A stretch of 33,567 nucleotides of DNA, from NCBI GenBank assembly GCA_913061465.1, contig CAJXSU010000019.1, forward strand, positions 1-33,567. Reading direction: 5' to 3'. This document shows positions 8,057 through 16,241 of the stretch, in pieces. The stretch is from an uncultured Flavobacterium sp. (lineage in GTDB: Bacteria > Bacteroidota > Bacteroidia > Flavobacteriales > Flavobacteriaceae). Positions within the stretch are counted from its first letter, which is position 1. Every line of letters begins with the position of its first letter. The position numbers and the translations under genes are program-made. The notes below the pieces were generated by a model. That model did no database searches and was not told the DNA's origin. It saw nothing but the letters and a program-made list of their open reading frames with translations.

Positions 8057-9097
8057 ATGAAACTAAAAAAGACATACTCTTTTTCTATATTATCATCTGT
8101 ATACTTAACTGTTTCATTTATTCTAATAAGTGCACTCATTTATTTTCTTTTACCGGAAGAAAAAAAGTTACTTAGTCTTCTTATATCTTTCCCTGCAATA
8201 TTTATAATTTCTTTTTTCATTACACAATATAGAACTGAACGATTTATTTATGATCGAATAAGAAAAATATATGACGAAGTTTCTGTTCTGAATGAAGATG
8301 AATTTATAAGAGCATCGGCAACTACAGATATCGATTCTTTATCTAATAGTGTTACAAATTATGTTCAAGGTAAAAGAATTGAAATTAAAAACTTAACCGA
8401 AAGGGATTCATTTAGAAAAGATTTTTTAGGAAATGTATCTCATGAACTAAAAACACCTCTTTTTACAGTTCAAGGTTATATTCTAACGTTAATAGAAGGT
8501 GCTATAAATGACAAAATGATAAGAGATAAATACCTAGGAAGAGCCAACAAAGGGGTTGAAAGGTTAGTTGCCATAGTTAAGGATTTGGATATGATTGCAA
8601 AATTAGAAACTGAGGGTTTAAAAATAAATTATGAAGTTTTTAATATTATTGATCTTATACAAAATGTTTTTGATTTAGTTGAAATGAGGGCTAAAAAAAG
8701 AAATATCACCTTACAATTCAACAAATTTTATGATTATCCTGTATTTGTAAGTGCAGATAAAGAACGTATTGAACAAGTTCTTATCAATTTAATTGTGAAT
8801 TCTATCAAGTATGGAAAGACAAATGGCATTACATCAATAGGAATCGAATCTTATAATGAAAATAAATTCATTATTAAAGTTATAGATAACGGAGAAGGGA
8901 TTAAAGAAGAACACATTTCTCGATTATTTGAGCGTTTTTACAGGGTTGATCAAAGTAGGTCAAGAGAGCAAGGGGGGTCTGGATTAGGTTTATCTATTGT
9001 AAAACATATGGTTGAGGCCCATAACGAAACGGTACTTATAAATAGCACTTTTTCGGTAGGCTCAGAATTTTCTTTTACTCTAAAAAAGGCTAAATAA
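8057..9097 (+). CDS. PhoR-like sensor histidine kinase
   Basis: This is a 346-residue membrane kinase. Two hydrophobic segments (about 10-31 and 37-57) are separated by only a few residues, so there is almost no periplasmic sensor domain. A linker region follows (about 58-115). The dimerisation/phosphoacceptor domain has H129 (GNVSHELKTPL). The catalytic ATPase domain has an N box around N248, G1 DNGEGI (277-282) and G2 GGSGLGLSIV (306-315). It should phosphorylate D57 of the regulator encoded just upstream. Lack of a periplasmic domain is a feature of PhoR-type kinases that read a transporter or another membrane partner, so the signal is probably relayed rather than bound directly. The gene ends 9 bases from the convergent purD with no visible terminator between. 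Confidence 0.93.
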   Translation: MKLKKTYSFSILSSVYLTVSFILISALIYFLLPEEKKLLSLLISFPAIFIISFFITQYRTERFIYDRIRKIYDEVSVLNEDEFIRASATTDIDSLSNSVTNYVQGKRIEIKNLTERDSFRKDFLGNVSHELKTPLFTVQGYILTLIEGAINDKMIRDKYLGRANKGVERLVAIVKDLDMIAKLETEGLKINYEVFNIIDLIQNVFDLVEMRAKKRNITLQFNKFYDYPVFVSADKERIEQVLINLIVNSIKYGKTNGITSIGIESYNENKFIIKVIDNGEGIKEEHISRLFERFYRVDQSRSREQGGSGLGLSIVKHMVEAHNETVLINSTFSVGSEFSFTLKKAK

Positions 9098-9106
9098 TAA
9101 TTAGTT

Positions 9107-10384
9107 TTATTCTACTAAGTCAAATCCAATATCTTTCCTATAATTCATTTTATTAAAATGAATTTCATCAATACTTTTATACGATAGTTCTAATGCTTCT
9201 TCAATTGATGCTGCTAAAGAAGTAACTGCAATAACTCTTCCTCCATTTGTAACAACAGTATTATTTTTTATTGAAGTCCCCGCATGAAAAACAATAGAGT
9301 TTTTTATAGTTTTAAGACCAGAAATTAATTTCCCTTTTTCGTATGCTTCAGGATATCCGCCAGAAACTAACATAACAGTTGTTGCAATTTTTTCTGTTAC
9401 AGAAAATTCTTTTTCATGTAAATTTTGATGAGCAACACCTTCAAACAAGTCAAATAAGTCAGATGCTATCCTTGGTAAAACAACTTCTGTTTCTGGATCA
9501 CCCATTCTTACATTGTATTCAACTACTGAAGGGGCTCCATTGTCATTCATTAGTCCAATAAAAATAAACCCTCTGTAGTCTATTCCGTCTTTTTGCAAAC
9601 CTAAAATTGTTGGCTTTACAACTAAATCTTCTACTTTTTGTAGAAAAGATTTATCTGCAAAAGGAACCGGAGAAATGGCTCCCATGCCACCTGTATTTAA
9701 TCCTTGATCGCCTTCACCTATTCTTTTATAATCTTTAGCTGAAGGTAATATCTTGTAGCTAATACCATCTGTTAGAACAAAGACAGACAATTCTATTCCT
9801 TTTAAAAATTCTTCAATAACTACAGTAGAGGAAGCATCACCAAATTTTTGATTAGATACCATTTCCTCTAATTCCGCTTTTGCTTCATCTAATGAATCTA
9901 ATATTAAAACTCCTTTACCAGCTGCCAAGCCGTCAGCTTTTAGCACATAAGGTGGGGTTAATGTTTCCAAAAATAATTTACCTTCTTGTAAATTGTCTTT
10001 TGTGAATGACTGATATTTAGCTGTAGGAATTCCATGTTTAAACATAAACTCTTTAGAAAAATCTTTACTTCCTTCTAGCAAAGCACCATCTTTTTTAGGA
10101 CCTATTACAGGAATATTTTTTAGTTCATCGTTAGCAAGAAAGAAATCATGAACTCCATTTACTAACGGAGCTTCAGGCCCTACAATAACCATTTCAATAT
10201 CGTGAGCGATTACTGCTTTTTTAACTGCTTCAAAATCTGTTGGATTTATAGTAATATTGGTAGCGATTTCTTGAGTCCCCGCATTTCCTGGTGCAACAAA
10301 AATTTGTGTTACTTTTTCACTTTGAACCAGTTTGTGAGTAAATGCATGCTCTCTTCCACCAGAGCCTAAAATAAGTATGTTCAT
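9107..10384 (-). CDS. purD: Phosphoribosylamine-glycine ligase (GAR synthetase)
   Basis: This is a 425-residue cytoplasmic ATP-grasp enzyme of de novo purine synthesis. It joins glycine to 5-phosphoribosylamine with ATP to give glycinamide ribonucleotide. The N-terminal domain begins MNILILGSGGREHAF, the family signature. The ATP-grasp region includes VLKADGLAAGKGV (about 147-159), VIEEFLKGIELSVF and the metal/ATP-binding segment NVRMGDPETEVVLPRI. Length is normal for the family. The gene follows the polysaccharide locus 42 bases downstream of a GT2 gene but has its own TATCTTTG promoter element, so its placement there need not mean shared function. Confidence 0.97.
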   Translation of the reverse strand: MNILILGSGGREHAFTHKLVQSEKVTQIFVAPGNAGTQEIATNITINPTDFEAVKKAVIAHDIEMVIVGPEAPLVNGVHDFFLANDELKNIPVIGPKKDGALLEGSKDFSKEFMFKHGIPTAKYQSFTKDNLQEGKLFLETLTPPYVLKADGLAAGKGVLILDSLDEAKAELEEMVSNQKFGDASSTVVIEEFLKGIELSVFVLTDGISYKILPSAKDYKRIGEGDQGLNTGGMGAISPVPFADKSFLQKVEDLVVKPTILGLQKDGIDYRGFIFIGLMNDNGAPSVVEYNVRMGDPETEVVLPRIASDLFDLFEGVAHQNLHEKEFSVTEKIATTVMLVSGGYPEAYEKGKLISGLKTIKNSIVFHAGTSIKNNTVVTNGGRVIAVTSLAASIEEALELSYKSIDEIHFNKMNYRKDIGFDLVE

Positions 10385-10401
10385 GTTATAATAATCTATT
10401 G

Positions 10402-10409
10402 CAAAGATA
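10402..10409 (-). promoter_or_regulatory. -7 element of purD
   Basis: The minus strand reads TATCTTTG followed by CA, a full match to TAnnTTTG, 17 bases upstream of the purD ATG. This predicts a short leader and transcription of purD independent of the upstream polysaccharide operon. Confidence 0.6.
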
Positions 10410-10426
10410 GTTTTCTCTAATGGATT

Positions 10427-11194
10427 TTACGCGCTGTTAAAACCCCATTTCATAAAATATTTTATGATTGATGAGATATGAATACAGAATAAACGTAGTT
10501 CTTTTGAAGACCCTTTTCTATGAGAATGAATTATTTCTGCTGCAGGGAAATAAAGTTTCCTTTTCCCAGATAAATCTATTTTTCTACAAATATCTACATC
10601 CTCCATATACATGAAATATCGTTCATCAAAACCCTTTAATTCTATAAAATCTTTAGTCTTAAACAACATGAAAGATCCTTGAACAAAATCTGGAAAAAAA
10701 GGAGCTGTTAACTCCTCATCATTATATTCTTTTTTGTTGGTGTATATTTTAAAAATACCCATAAAACGGCAAAATAACTCCAAAACTGTTGGAAATTTTC
10801 TTGCAGTATATTGCAACTCCTCTGCCGGGTATAAAACTTTTGGCGCAACCATAGACAGTTGTTTGTCTTTTTGCAATTGATCTATTAATTTTTCTAAAAT
10901 TATCGATCGAAAAAAGATATCTGGATTCAAAATTAAATGATAATCTGATTGATCCTTTATTCTATCTATAATAGTATTATGACCTTTTCCAAACCCTAAA
11001 TTACTGCCAGAAAATAAATATACCATTCGATCTCCATAAATTTTCTCTTTGAGAAAAGCAGTCGGAGAGTTATCAACAATATAAATTTTTCTTGAAGATG
11101 TATGCTCTAAAAAAGCATCAATAATTTTTTGGAGTTGAGCAGGGTCTTCTTTATAAACTACTATGGAGGCCGTTATGTGTTTTTCTTCTCGCAT
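10427..11194 (-). CDS. Family 2 glycosyltransferase (rhamnosyltransferase-like)
   Basis: This 255-residue GT-A protein starts with ITASIVVYKED (about 7-17) and has IVDNS at 39-43. The nucleotide/metal-binding segment LILNPD has its acidic residue at D92 (an NPD in place of the usual DxD). The acceptor-side motif GFDERYFMYMEDVDICRK is characteristic of WbbL-like rhamnosyltransferases. It should transfer a sugar from a nucleotide donor to the growing lipid-linked repeat unit on the cytoplasmic face of the inner membrane. Its ATG shares one base with the stop of the sugar phosphotransferase gene (TAATG), showing tight translational coupling. Donor and acceptor sugars cannot be told from sequence. 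Confidence 0.9.
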   Translation of the reverse strand: MREEKHITASIVVYKEDPAQLQKIIDAFLEHTSSRKIYIVDNSPTAFLKEKIYGDRMVYLFSGSNLGFGKGHNTIIDRIKDQSDYHLILNPDIFFRSIILEKLIDQLQKDKQLSMVAPKVLYPAEELQYTARKFPTVLELFCRFMGIFKIYTNKKEYNDEELTAPFFPDFVQGSFMLFKTKDFIELKGFDERYFMYMEDVDICRKIDLSGKRKLYFPAAEIIHSHRKGSSKELRLFCIHISSIIKYFMKWGFNSA

Positions 11195-12543
11195 TAGTAA
11201 GCGTTTTCTTCACCTTTGAAAACATTAAAAACGGTCATTAAAATAATTTTAACATCTAATAAAAAAGACCAGTTTTCAATATAAAAAATATCAAGACGAA
11301 CTCTATTTTTAATGTCTGACTTCTTTTTTATTTCACCTCTATAACCACTTACTTGAGCAAGGCCTGTAATTCCTGGTTTTACAGCATGCCTTTTAAGATA
11401 ATCATCAACATCCTTCTGATATTCTGATGATAATGAAGGTAAGTGAGGCCTTGGTCCAACAACACTCATGTCACCTTTTATCACATTGAAGAATTGGGGT
11501 AATTCATCTATACTAGTTTTTCTTATAAATGAACCAATTTTAGTAACTCTAATGTCATTTTCAACAGCATGAATGCTATCAGACATTATATTAATATTCA
11601 TGGATCTAAACTTATAACAAACAAATTTTTCACCATCTAATCCTTCTCGTTTTTGTGAAAAGATTAATGGACCTTTAGATTCAATTTTTATAAGCACCCA
11701 TAGAATTGGAATCAACCAAATTAAAATAAATACACAAACTAAAAAGGAAAAGAAAATATCAAAAACTCTTTTGAAAATATAGTTTTCGTTGAATTCAAAA
11801 GGTAATTTTTTAACATTTAATACTACTATAGTATCATCATAAAATTCAATATTTTGATTTTTACTGTAGAGTTTATTTGAATCAGGAATTAATTTTAAAA
11901 TTATATTATTTGAATTTGAAAAAGACCTAATCTTAGCAATGCTAGTCGTGTTTAATTCTTTTAAAGAGCAATAAATTTCGTCAACCGTATTATCTAATAT
12001 AAATTGAAAACTGTCTTCTATAGTTCCTAATTTATCATTATTAACTTTATTTGTAAAATACCCTAAATATTTATATCCTAAAGTTTTATTTTGATTAAAA
12101 AGTGAGATGATTTTTTTTGATGAATCATCAATCCCAATCACAACAACTTTTCTGAAATTTTTTCCAAGATTTCGATACCATTTTAACGAAAAATAATAAA
12201 TAATTTTTAGTAAAAATGTAATTGACAATACTGATATTAATATCAAGAATTGGTTGTTAATAATAAACCCTTCTTTATAAATTCCAAAAAAACTAAAAAA
12301 ACCAAGTATAAAAATAAAAAAATGTCTAGATGTTAAGGTTAGTAATCTAAGAAGCTTTGTAAATCTTAAAACCTTATAATAATCAGTTAAAACTGAAGAT
12401 AGCGTCCAAAAAGAAATTATATATATTATAAATGTCAGGTTATAAAACTCTTGATCCGAGACAAAATAAAGTACCATAAAGATTGATAAACAATCAATAA
12501 CTAATTGCAGAGGCGTAATTAAGAATGAATATCTATGTTTCAC
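11194..12543 (-). CDS. Polyprenyl-phosphate sugar-1-phosphotransferase (WcaJ/WbaP type)
   Basis: This 449-residue protein should start polysaccharide synthesis by moving a sugar-1-phosphate to undecaprenyl phosphate. Four N-terminal membrane segments (about 10-120) precede a central nucleotide-fold domain (VVVIGIDDSSKKII, about 134-147). A fifth hydrophobic stretch (about 265-285) leads into the catalytic C-terminal domain, which has FSQKREGLDG, CYKFRSM, KTSIDELPQFFNVIKGDMS, VGPRP and KPGITGLAQVSGYRG. The start is a GTG (12541-12543); the next in-frame ATG would delete the first membrane segment. A TATATTTG element lies just upstream. The sugar is not predictable; hexoses or N-acetylhexosamine derivatives are usual. 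Confidence 0.93.
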   Translation of the reverse strand: MKHRYSFLITPLQLVIDCLSIFMVLYFVSDQEFYNLTFIIYIISFWTLSSVLTDYYKVLRFTKLLRLLTLTSRHFFIFILGFFSFFGIYKEGFIINNQFLILISVLSITFLLKIIYYFSLKWYRNLGKNFRKVVVIGIDDSSKKIISLFNQNKTLGYKYLGYFTNKVNNDKLGTIEDSFQFILDNTVDEIYCSLKELNTTSIAKIRSFSNSNNIILKLIPDSNKLYSKNQNIEFYDDTIVVLNVKKLPFEFNENYIFKRVFDIFFSFLVCVFILIWLIPILWVLIKIESKGPLIFSQKREGLDGEKFVCYKFRSMNINIMSDSIHAVENDIRVTKIGSFIRKTSIDELPQFFNVIKGDMSVVGPRPHLPSLSSEYQKDVDDYLKRHAVKPGITGLAQVSGYRGEIKKKSDIKNRVRLDIFYIENWSFLLDVKIILMTVFNVFKGEENAY

Positions 12544-12560
12544 AAAAAAGTTTTAAAAAA

Positions 12561-12568
12561 CAAATATA
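12561..12568 (-). promoter_or_regulatory. Putative internal -7 element before the sugar phosphotransferase gene
   Basis: The minus strand reads TATATTTG (a full TAnnTTTG match) 17 bases upstream of the GTG start, in the only sizeable gap (59 bases) inside the polysaccharide operon. No -33 element is obvious. It may allow extra transcription of the last genes. Confidence 0.4.
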
Positions 12569-12602
12569 AGTTGTTTTACTTTTTATTTTTTGAATTCCTT
12601 AT

Positions 12603-13724
12603 CTAATTTGAATCAAGTCTCAAGCAAGCTGCTACTTTTTCTTTAAAATTTTGAATAAAATTAGTTTCTCTAAATTTTTTAGCATGGTTTCTAATCCAGT
12701 TAGAATCAAATTTATTTTCTATGATTTCAAAATAATTAATCGCTTCATTTACAGCATTAACTGTTTGTTCATGAAAAAATAAACCCGATGATATTTCTAT
12801 ATTTTCTTTATTTTCTTTGACAGTTTCCAATGCACCTCCTTTAGAAAAAGCAATTACTGGTATTCCGTATGTCATGACTTCAAGTGGGATCATTCCGAAA
12901 TCTTCCTCACCAGGAAATAATAATGCCTTTGATTTAAGTATAATCGTCTCAACATCTACCCAATTAGGACAACTGATAAATTGAATATTTTTATTGGCAA
13001 CTTGTATTAATTTTTCTTTTTCAGAACCTTCTCCAATAATAATTAATGACTTTCCACTTGCATTAAAAGAATGTACTAAAAGATCTATTTTTTTATACGG
13101 AGTCAATGCGCCAAAACTCAAATAATATTCCTTAGTACTTTCCTTAGGTTTATTATTAAAAAGAAAATCTGCTATGGGAGGATATACTATTTCTGACTTT
13201 TTATTATAGTATTTTTGAACTCTTTTCGCAACATTAACTGAATTTGCTATATATAAATCAACATTGTTTACAGTAGTTGTATCCCACACCCTTAGTTTAT
13301 TAAAGAAAAAACGAATAATAGGTCTTAAAAAGTAGTTTGTTGTCTTGATATAAGTTTCTCCATGACTCCAAGCGTATCTCATTGGAGAATGGATATAACA
13401 AACATGAGGGGTTTTATTTTTAATAAACACCCCTTTTGCTGGTCCAGATTCGGATGAAATAATTAAATCATAATTGTTTTTCAATTTCAAAGATCTAATA
13501 CCAATCGGATATAAAGGAAAGATTTTTTGATAGTGTTTTCTTAAGAAGGGAGTATTTAAAATTGAAGAATATATATTATAATTTTTAAGTGAATCTCCAT
13601 ATTTGTTTTCATCATAAAATAACGTATAAATATCTGCATTAGGATATAGTTTTAAAATAGACTCTACTACTTTCTCACCTCCTCTTCTAGTTATAAACCA
13701 ATAGTGAATTATTGCTACTTTCAA
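12603..13724 (-). CDS. Family 4 glycosyltransferase (WbaZ-like)
   Basis: This 373-residue GT-B protein begins KVAIIHYWFITRRGGEKVVE, with the GGxK/E donor-side loop of WbaZ-like mannosyl/rhamnosyl transferases, and has HSPMRYAWS at about 112-120. The C-terminal Rossmann domain has LSFGALTPYKKIDLL, IIIGEGSE and the retaining GT4 E-x7-E pair (E274 and E282 in EEDFGMIPLE). It should add a sugar to the lipid-linked repeat unit. The start codon is TTG, overlapping the TGA stop of the upstream gene as TTGA; the gene is therefore translationally coupled to the polymerase-like gene before it. The sugar is unknown. Confidence 0.9.
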   Translation of the reverse strand: MKVAIIHYWFITRRGGEKVVESILKLYPNADIYTLFYDENKYGDSLKNYNIYSSILNTPFLRKHYQKIFPLYPIGIRSLKLKNNYDLIISSESGPAKGVFIKNKTPHVCYIHSPMRYAWSHGETYIKTTNYFLRPIIRFFFNKLRVWDTTTVNNVDLYIANSVNVAKRVQKYYNKKSEIVYPPIADFLFNNKPKESTKEYYLSFGALTPYKKIDLLVHSFNASGKSLIIIGEGSEKEKLIQVANKNIQFISCPNWVDVETIILKSKALLFPGEEDFGMIPLEVMTYGIPVIAFSKGGALETVKENKENIEISSGLFFHEQTVNAVNEAINYFEIIENKFDSNWIRNHAKKFRETNFIQNFKEKVAACLRLDSN

Positions 13725-14995
13725 TGATTTAATTGTTTTTTTACTGTTATTTTATTTTTAATATAAACTACCAAAATAAACATTAAGCTAGCCATAATCA
13801 TACTGACTCCATTTCCTCTTAAAAAATTAAATGACAACATAAAGAAATTTAAAAATAAAAAGAAGATGAGTAAGGGTAGTAATTCTATTCTTTGCCTTTG
13901 TACTTGGTTATATAAATATTTCTGAAAAGCTCCAAAGAAAAACATAAATAAAAGACCGTACCATCCTATATCTATATAAAGTCCACCAAAAAAAGTTATA
14001 AAACTGTACCCTCTTGGGTTCGCGTTTTGAATCTTAGATATATCAAGATGAGTAATCCCTAATTTATTACTAAACTTTATGAAATTGAAAAAATTATACT
14101 TCCCAAACTGAAAATTTAAAGCATCATTTTTATGGTATGTTCTAAGTAAATTATCAAATTCAAATACACCATGCGTATAGTATTGCCCGGTCTGAAGTCC
14201 TGAAATTAATAGCTGTTTTGTATTGATGTTTTCCAATCTGTGAATTTTTTTTAAAACACTTTTTTTAGGTTTCAAAAAATCATTATAAATAGCAACAGTC
14301 GTAAGGCTTTTATAATCTTGTTCTTTTATCATTTCCCTCTTTTTGAGTAGGCTTGTAGCCATCACAAACAGCATAGAAAACACCAATAACAGAACTCCCA
14401 AATGTAATTTCTTAAACTTTATTTTTTTGAAATATAACAAAGAAAAAATTAACAAAATACTTGGGTAAAAAAATGAGTTTCTACTGCCTCTTATGACTCC
14501 TTCAATGAATGGAAGTAAAAAAAGCAAAAGACAAAAAATTAATAATTTTTTACTCTTTATTTTTGAATGAAACAAAAGTAAAATTGGAACAAAAAATAAA
14601 TATCGAGTAACGGATGCAATGATAAAAATGAATTTAGGTGGATTGGCATCTAAAAGCATTCTATTCTGAGCTATGGTGAAGCTAATACGAACTCCTCTAA
14701 ATACAAATAAATCAACATATCTGATTAGGAAACTTAATAGGACAACTAAAATAAGGGTTTTTATTGTTGGCTTCCAAATTATCGACTGATCTGGAAGCTT
14801 TGAGTAGTTTGCTTTAGGTACAATAAGGTACCCGGTAATCATACATATATATGATAGTAAAATAAATACAACAACTTTAAATGAAATAGGAAATACAACT
14901 TCAATAGGAGAAATTATAAAAACGAACAACCAACAAATTACCCCTAAGAAAATACTTAAAAAAAAAGGTGAAGAAAAGGTTGTTTTATTTCTCAT
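13721..14995 (-). CDS. Wzy-like O-antigen polymerase (paralogue 1)
   Basis: This 424-residue, very hydrophobic protein has about ten membrane segments and a long middle loop (about 215-330), the general shape of Wzy polymerases, which join repeat units on the periplasmic face. It shares specific motifs with the 19297-20622 protein: GQYYTHGVFEF, PRG..FITFFGGLYIDIGW, FFFGAFQKYLYNQ, a PLL..FLFLNFFM stretch and FNF..G. An arginine-bearing segment (RGVRIS, about 97-102) and GSRNSFFYPS (about 170-179) may be functional. It has a one-base gap to wzx upstream and a 4-base overlap with the GT4 gene. Sequence alone cannot prove polymerase activity; Wzy proteins diverge widely. Confidence 0.72.
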   Translation of the reverse strand: MRNKTTFSSPFFLSIFLGVICWLFVFIISPIEVVFPISFKVVVFILLSYICMITGYLIVPKANYSKLPDQSIIWKPTIKTLILVVLLSFLIRYVDLFVFRGVRISFTIAQNRMLLDANPPKFIFIIASVTRYLFFVPILLLFHSKIKSKKLLIFCLLLFLLPFIEGVIRGSRNSFFYPSILLIFSLLYFKKIKFKKLHLGVLLLVFSMLFVMATSLLKKREMIKEQDYKSLTTVAIYNDFLKPKKSVLKKIHRLENINTKQLLISGLQTGQYYTHGVFEFDNLLRTYHKNDALNFQFGKYNFFNFIKFSNKLGITHLDISKIQNANPRGYSFITFFGGLYIDIGWYGLLFMFFFGAFQKYLYNQVQRQRIELLPLLIFFLFLNFFMLSFNFLRGNGVSMIMASLMFILVVYIKNKITVKKQLNH

Positions 14996-14996
14996 T

Positions 14997-16241
14997 TTAT
15001 AAGAGTAACATTATAATACAAGATATTGAATAAATACAAGTTAAAACTAAACTGGCTTTTTTAAAAATTATCTTCTTCCTGTATAACGTAAAATATTGAA
15101 TCATATTCGTAATAAAGAATAAACTATAAATCACGAAAGACATTATCTCTAAAGTAATTATAGGCTTCAAAATAAAAATTGTTGGAATAGATATAATAAA
15201 TAATCCCAAGAAATACATATTACTTTTTTTAGCCAACCCCTCTCTATCAATAATACTAGAATTAAGTGCCGTTCCTATCCACATTGTCATCTGTGAAAAT
15301 ATGATAAAAAATAAAATATTATTCTCTTTTATTGTATCAACATAATACTGGGAAAAATAAGGAACAACATAAGGTGATATTAAGTATGCTGTTAAAGAAA
15401 AAGTGAAAATAAAAATGAAAAATAAAGAGAAATAATTATCTAATTTTTTAAGATCTATTGTGTATAATTCTTTAAAATAACGAATTGAAGCTACTTGATA
15501 TATCATTACAATAATGGCAGCAAGTCTATAATAAAACCCATAAATACCAGCTTCTTCATAGCCAAAAAAGTGTTTTGCTAAAACTCTCCCAGAAACTGTT
15601 AGTGAAAATAAAAAGACAGAAGATATTAGTAAATGAAAACTAAAACGAACAATTTTTTTGTATTTACTAAAAATTTTATCCTTTTTAACTTTAATGAAAT
15701 TTACAAAAGCAACCAATATATATAACAATCCATAGAGGAAGATTCCTAAACTAATATTTTTGATAGTGAGACTCAGGTTGTCCAAAAAAAAACCTAGCAC
15801 AAAAAAACCTAGTAAAATGTATAACCCTGCATCTAAAAAAACTGCTTTATGTATTTTTTCATTACTCTTTAATTGAACTGAATAAAATAATTGATTGGCA
15901 ACTATAAAAGAGATATTAATGGCCATATAGATCCCTATATCATAAAAATTTGTTGTAAAATAAATTATTTGATTTATAATAAAATAGAGTGATAGCCATA
16001 AAGGATGTAGAGAAAAACCTTCTTTAATTTCAGTATTTTTTTTCTTTAAAATAAAATAAGGATAAGCTCCAGGAACACCAAAATTAACTATAGCATTTAA
16101 TAACATTCCTACTCCTGCCAATGCATATTCTAGAATTCCAAAATCATTTTTTGTAAGAAGGTCAGCTAAAAATAGTGGGACAAGAAAAACAATGCCTTTT
16201 GCAAAACTAAAAATTATAAAAAATATGATGTTTTTTTTCAA
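14997..16241 (-). CDS. Wzx-type lipid-linked oligosaccharide flippase
   Basis: This 414-residue polytopic membrane protein has about 12 membrane segments with few charged residues. The N-terminus (SFAKGIVFLVPLFLADLLTKNDFGILEYA) is characteristic of polysaccharide transporters of the MOP superfamily. It should flip the undecaprenyl-linked repeat unit across the inner membrane. The reading frame starts with TTG at 16239-16241, overlapping the upstream TGA stop as TTGA. The next in-frame ATG, at about residue 45, would remove the conserved first helix, so TTG is preferred. The gene is strongly AT-rich: only 10 of 60 bases are G or C in the block 15661-15720. Confidence 0.85.
   Translation of the reverse strand: MKKNIIFFIIFSFAKGIVFLVPLFLADLLTKNDFGILEYALAGVGMLLNAIVNFGVPGAYPYFILKKKNTEIKEGFSLHPLWLSLYFIINQIIYFTTNFYDIGIYMAINISFIVANQLFYSVQLKSNEKIHKAVFLDAGLYILLGFFVLGFFLDNLSLTIKNISLGIFLYGLLYILVAFVNFIKVKKDKIFSKYKKIVRFSFHLLISSVFLFSLTVSGRVLAKHFFGYEEAGIYGFYYRLAAIIVMIYQVASIRYFKELYTIDLKKLDNYFSLFFIFIFTFSLTAYLISPYVVPYFSQYYVDTIKENNILFFIIFSQMTMWIGTALNSSIIDREGLAKKSNMYFLGLFIISIPTIFILKPIITLEIMSFVIYSLFFITNMIQYFTLYRKKIIFKKASLVLTCIYSISCIIMLLL

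Noticed and set aside
9098..9106. Terminator between the convergent kinase and purD genes
   Set aside because: Only nine bases separate the stops and no convincing stem-loop is visible in or around them.
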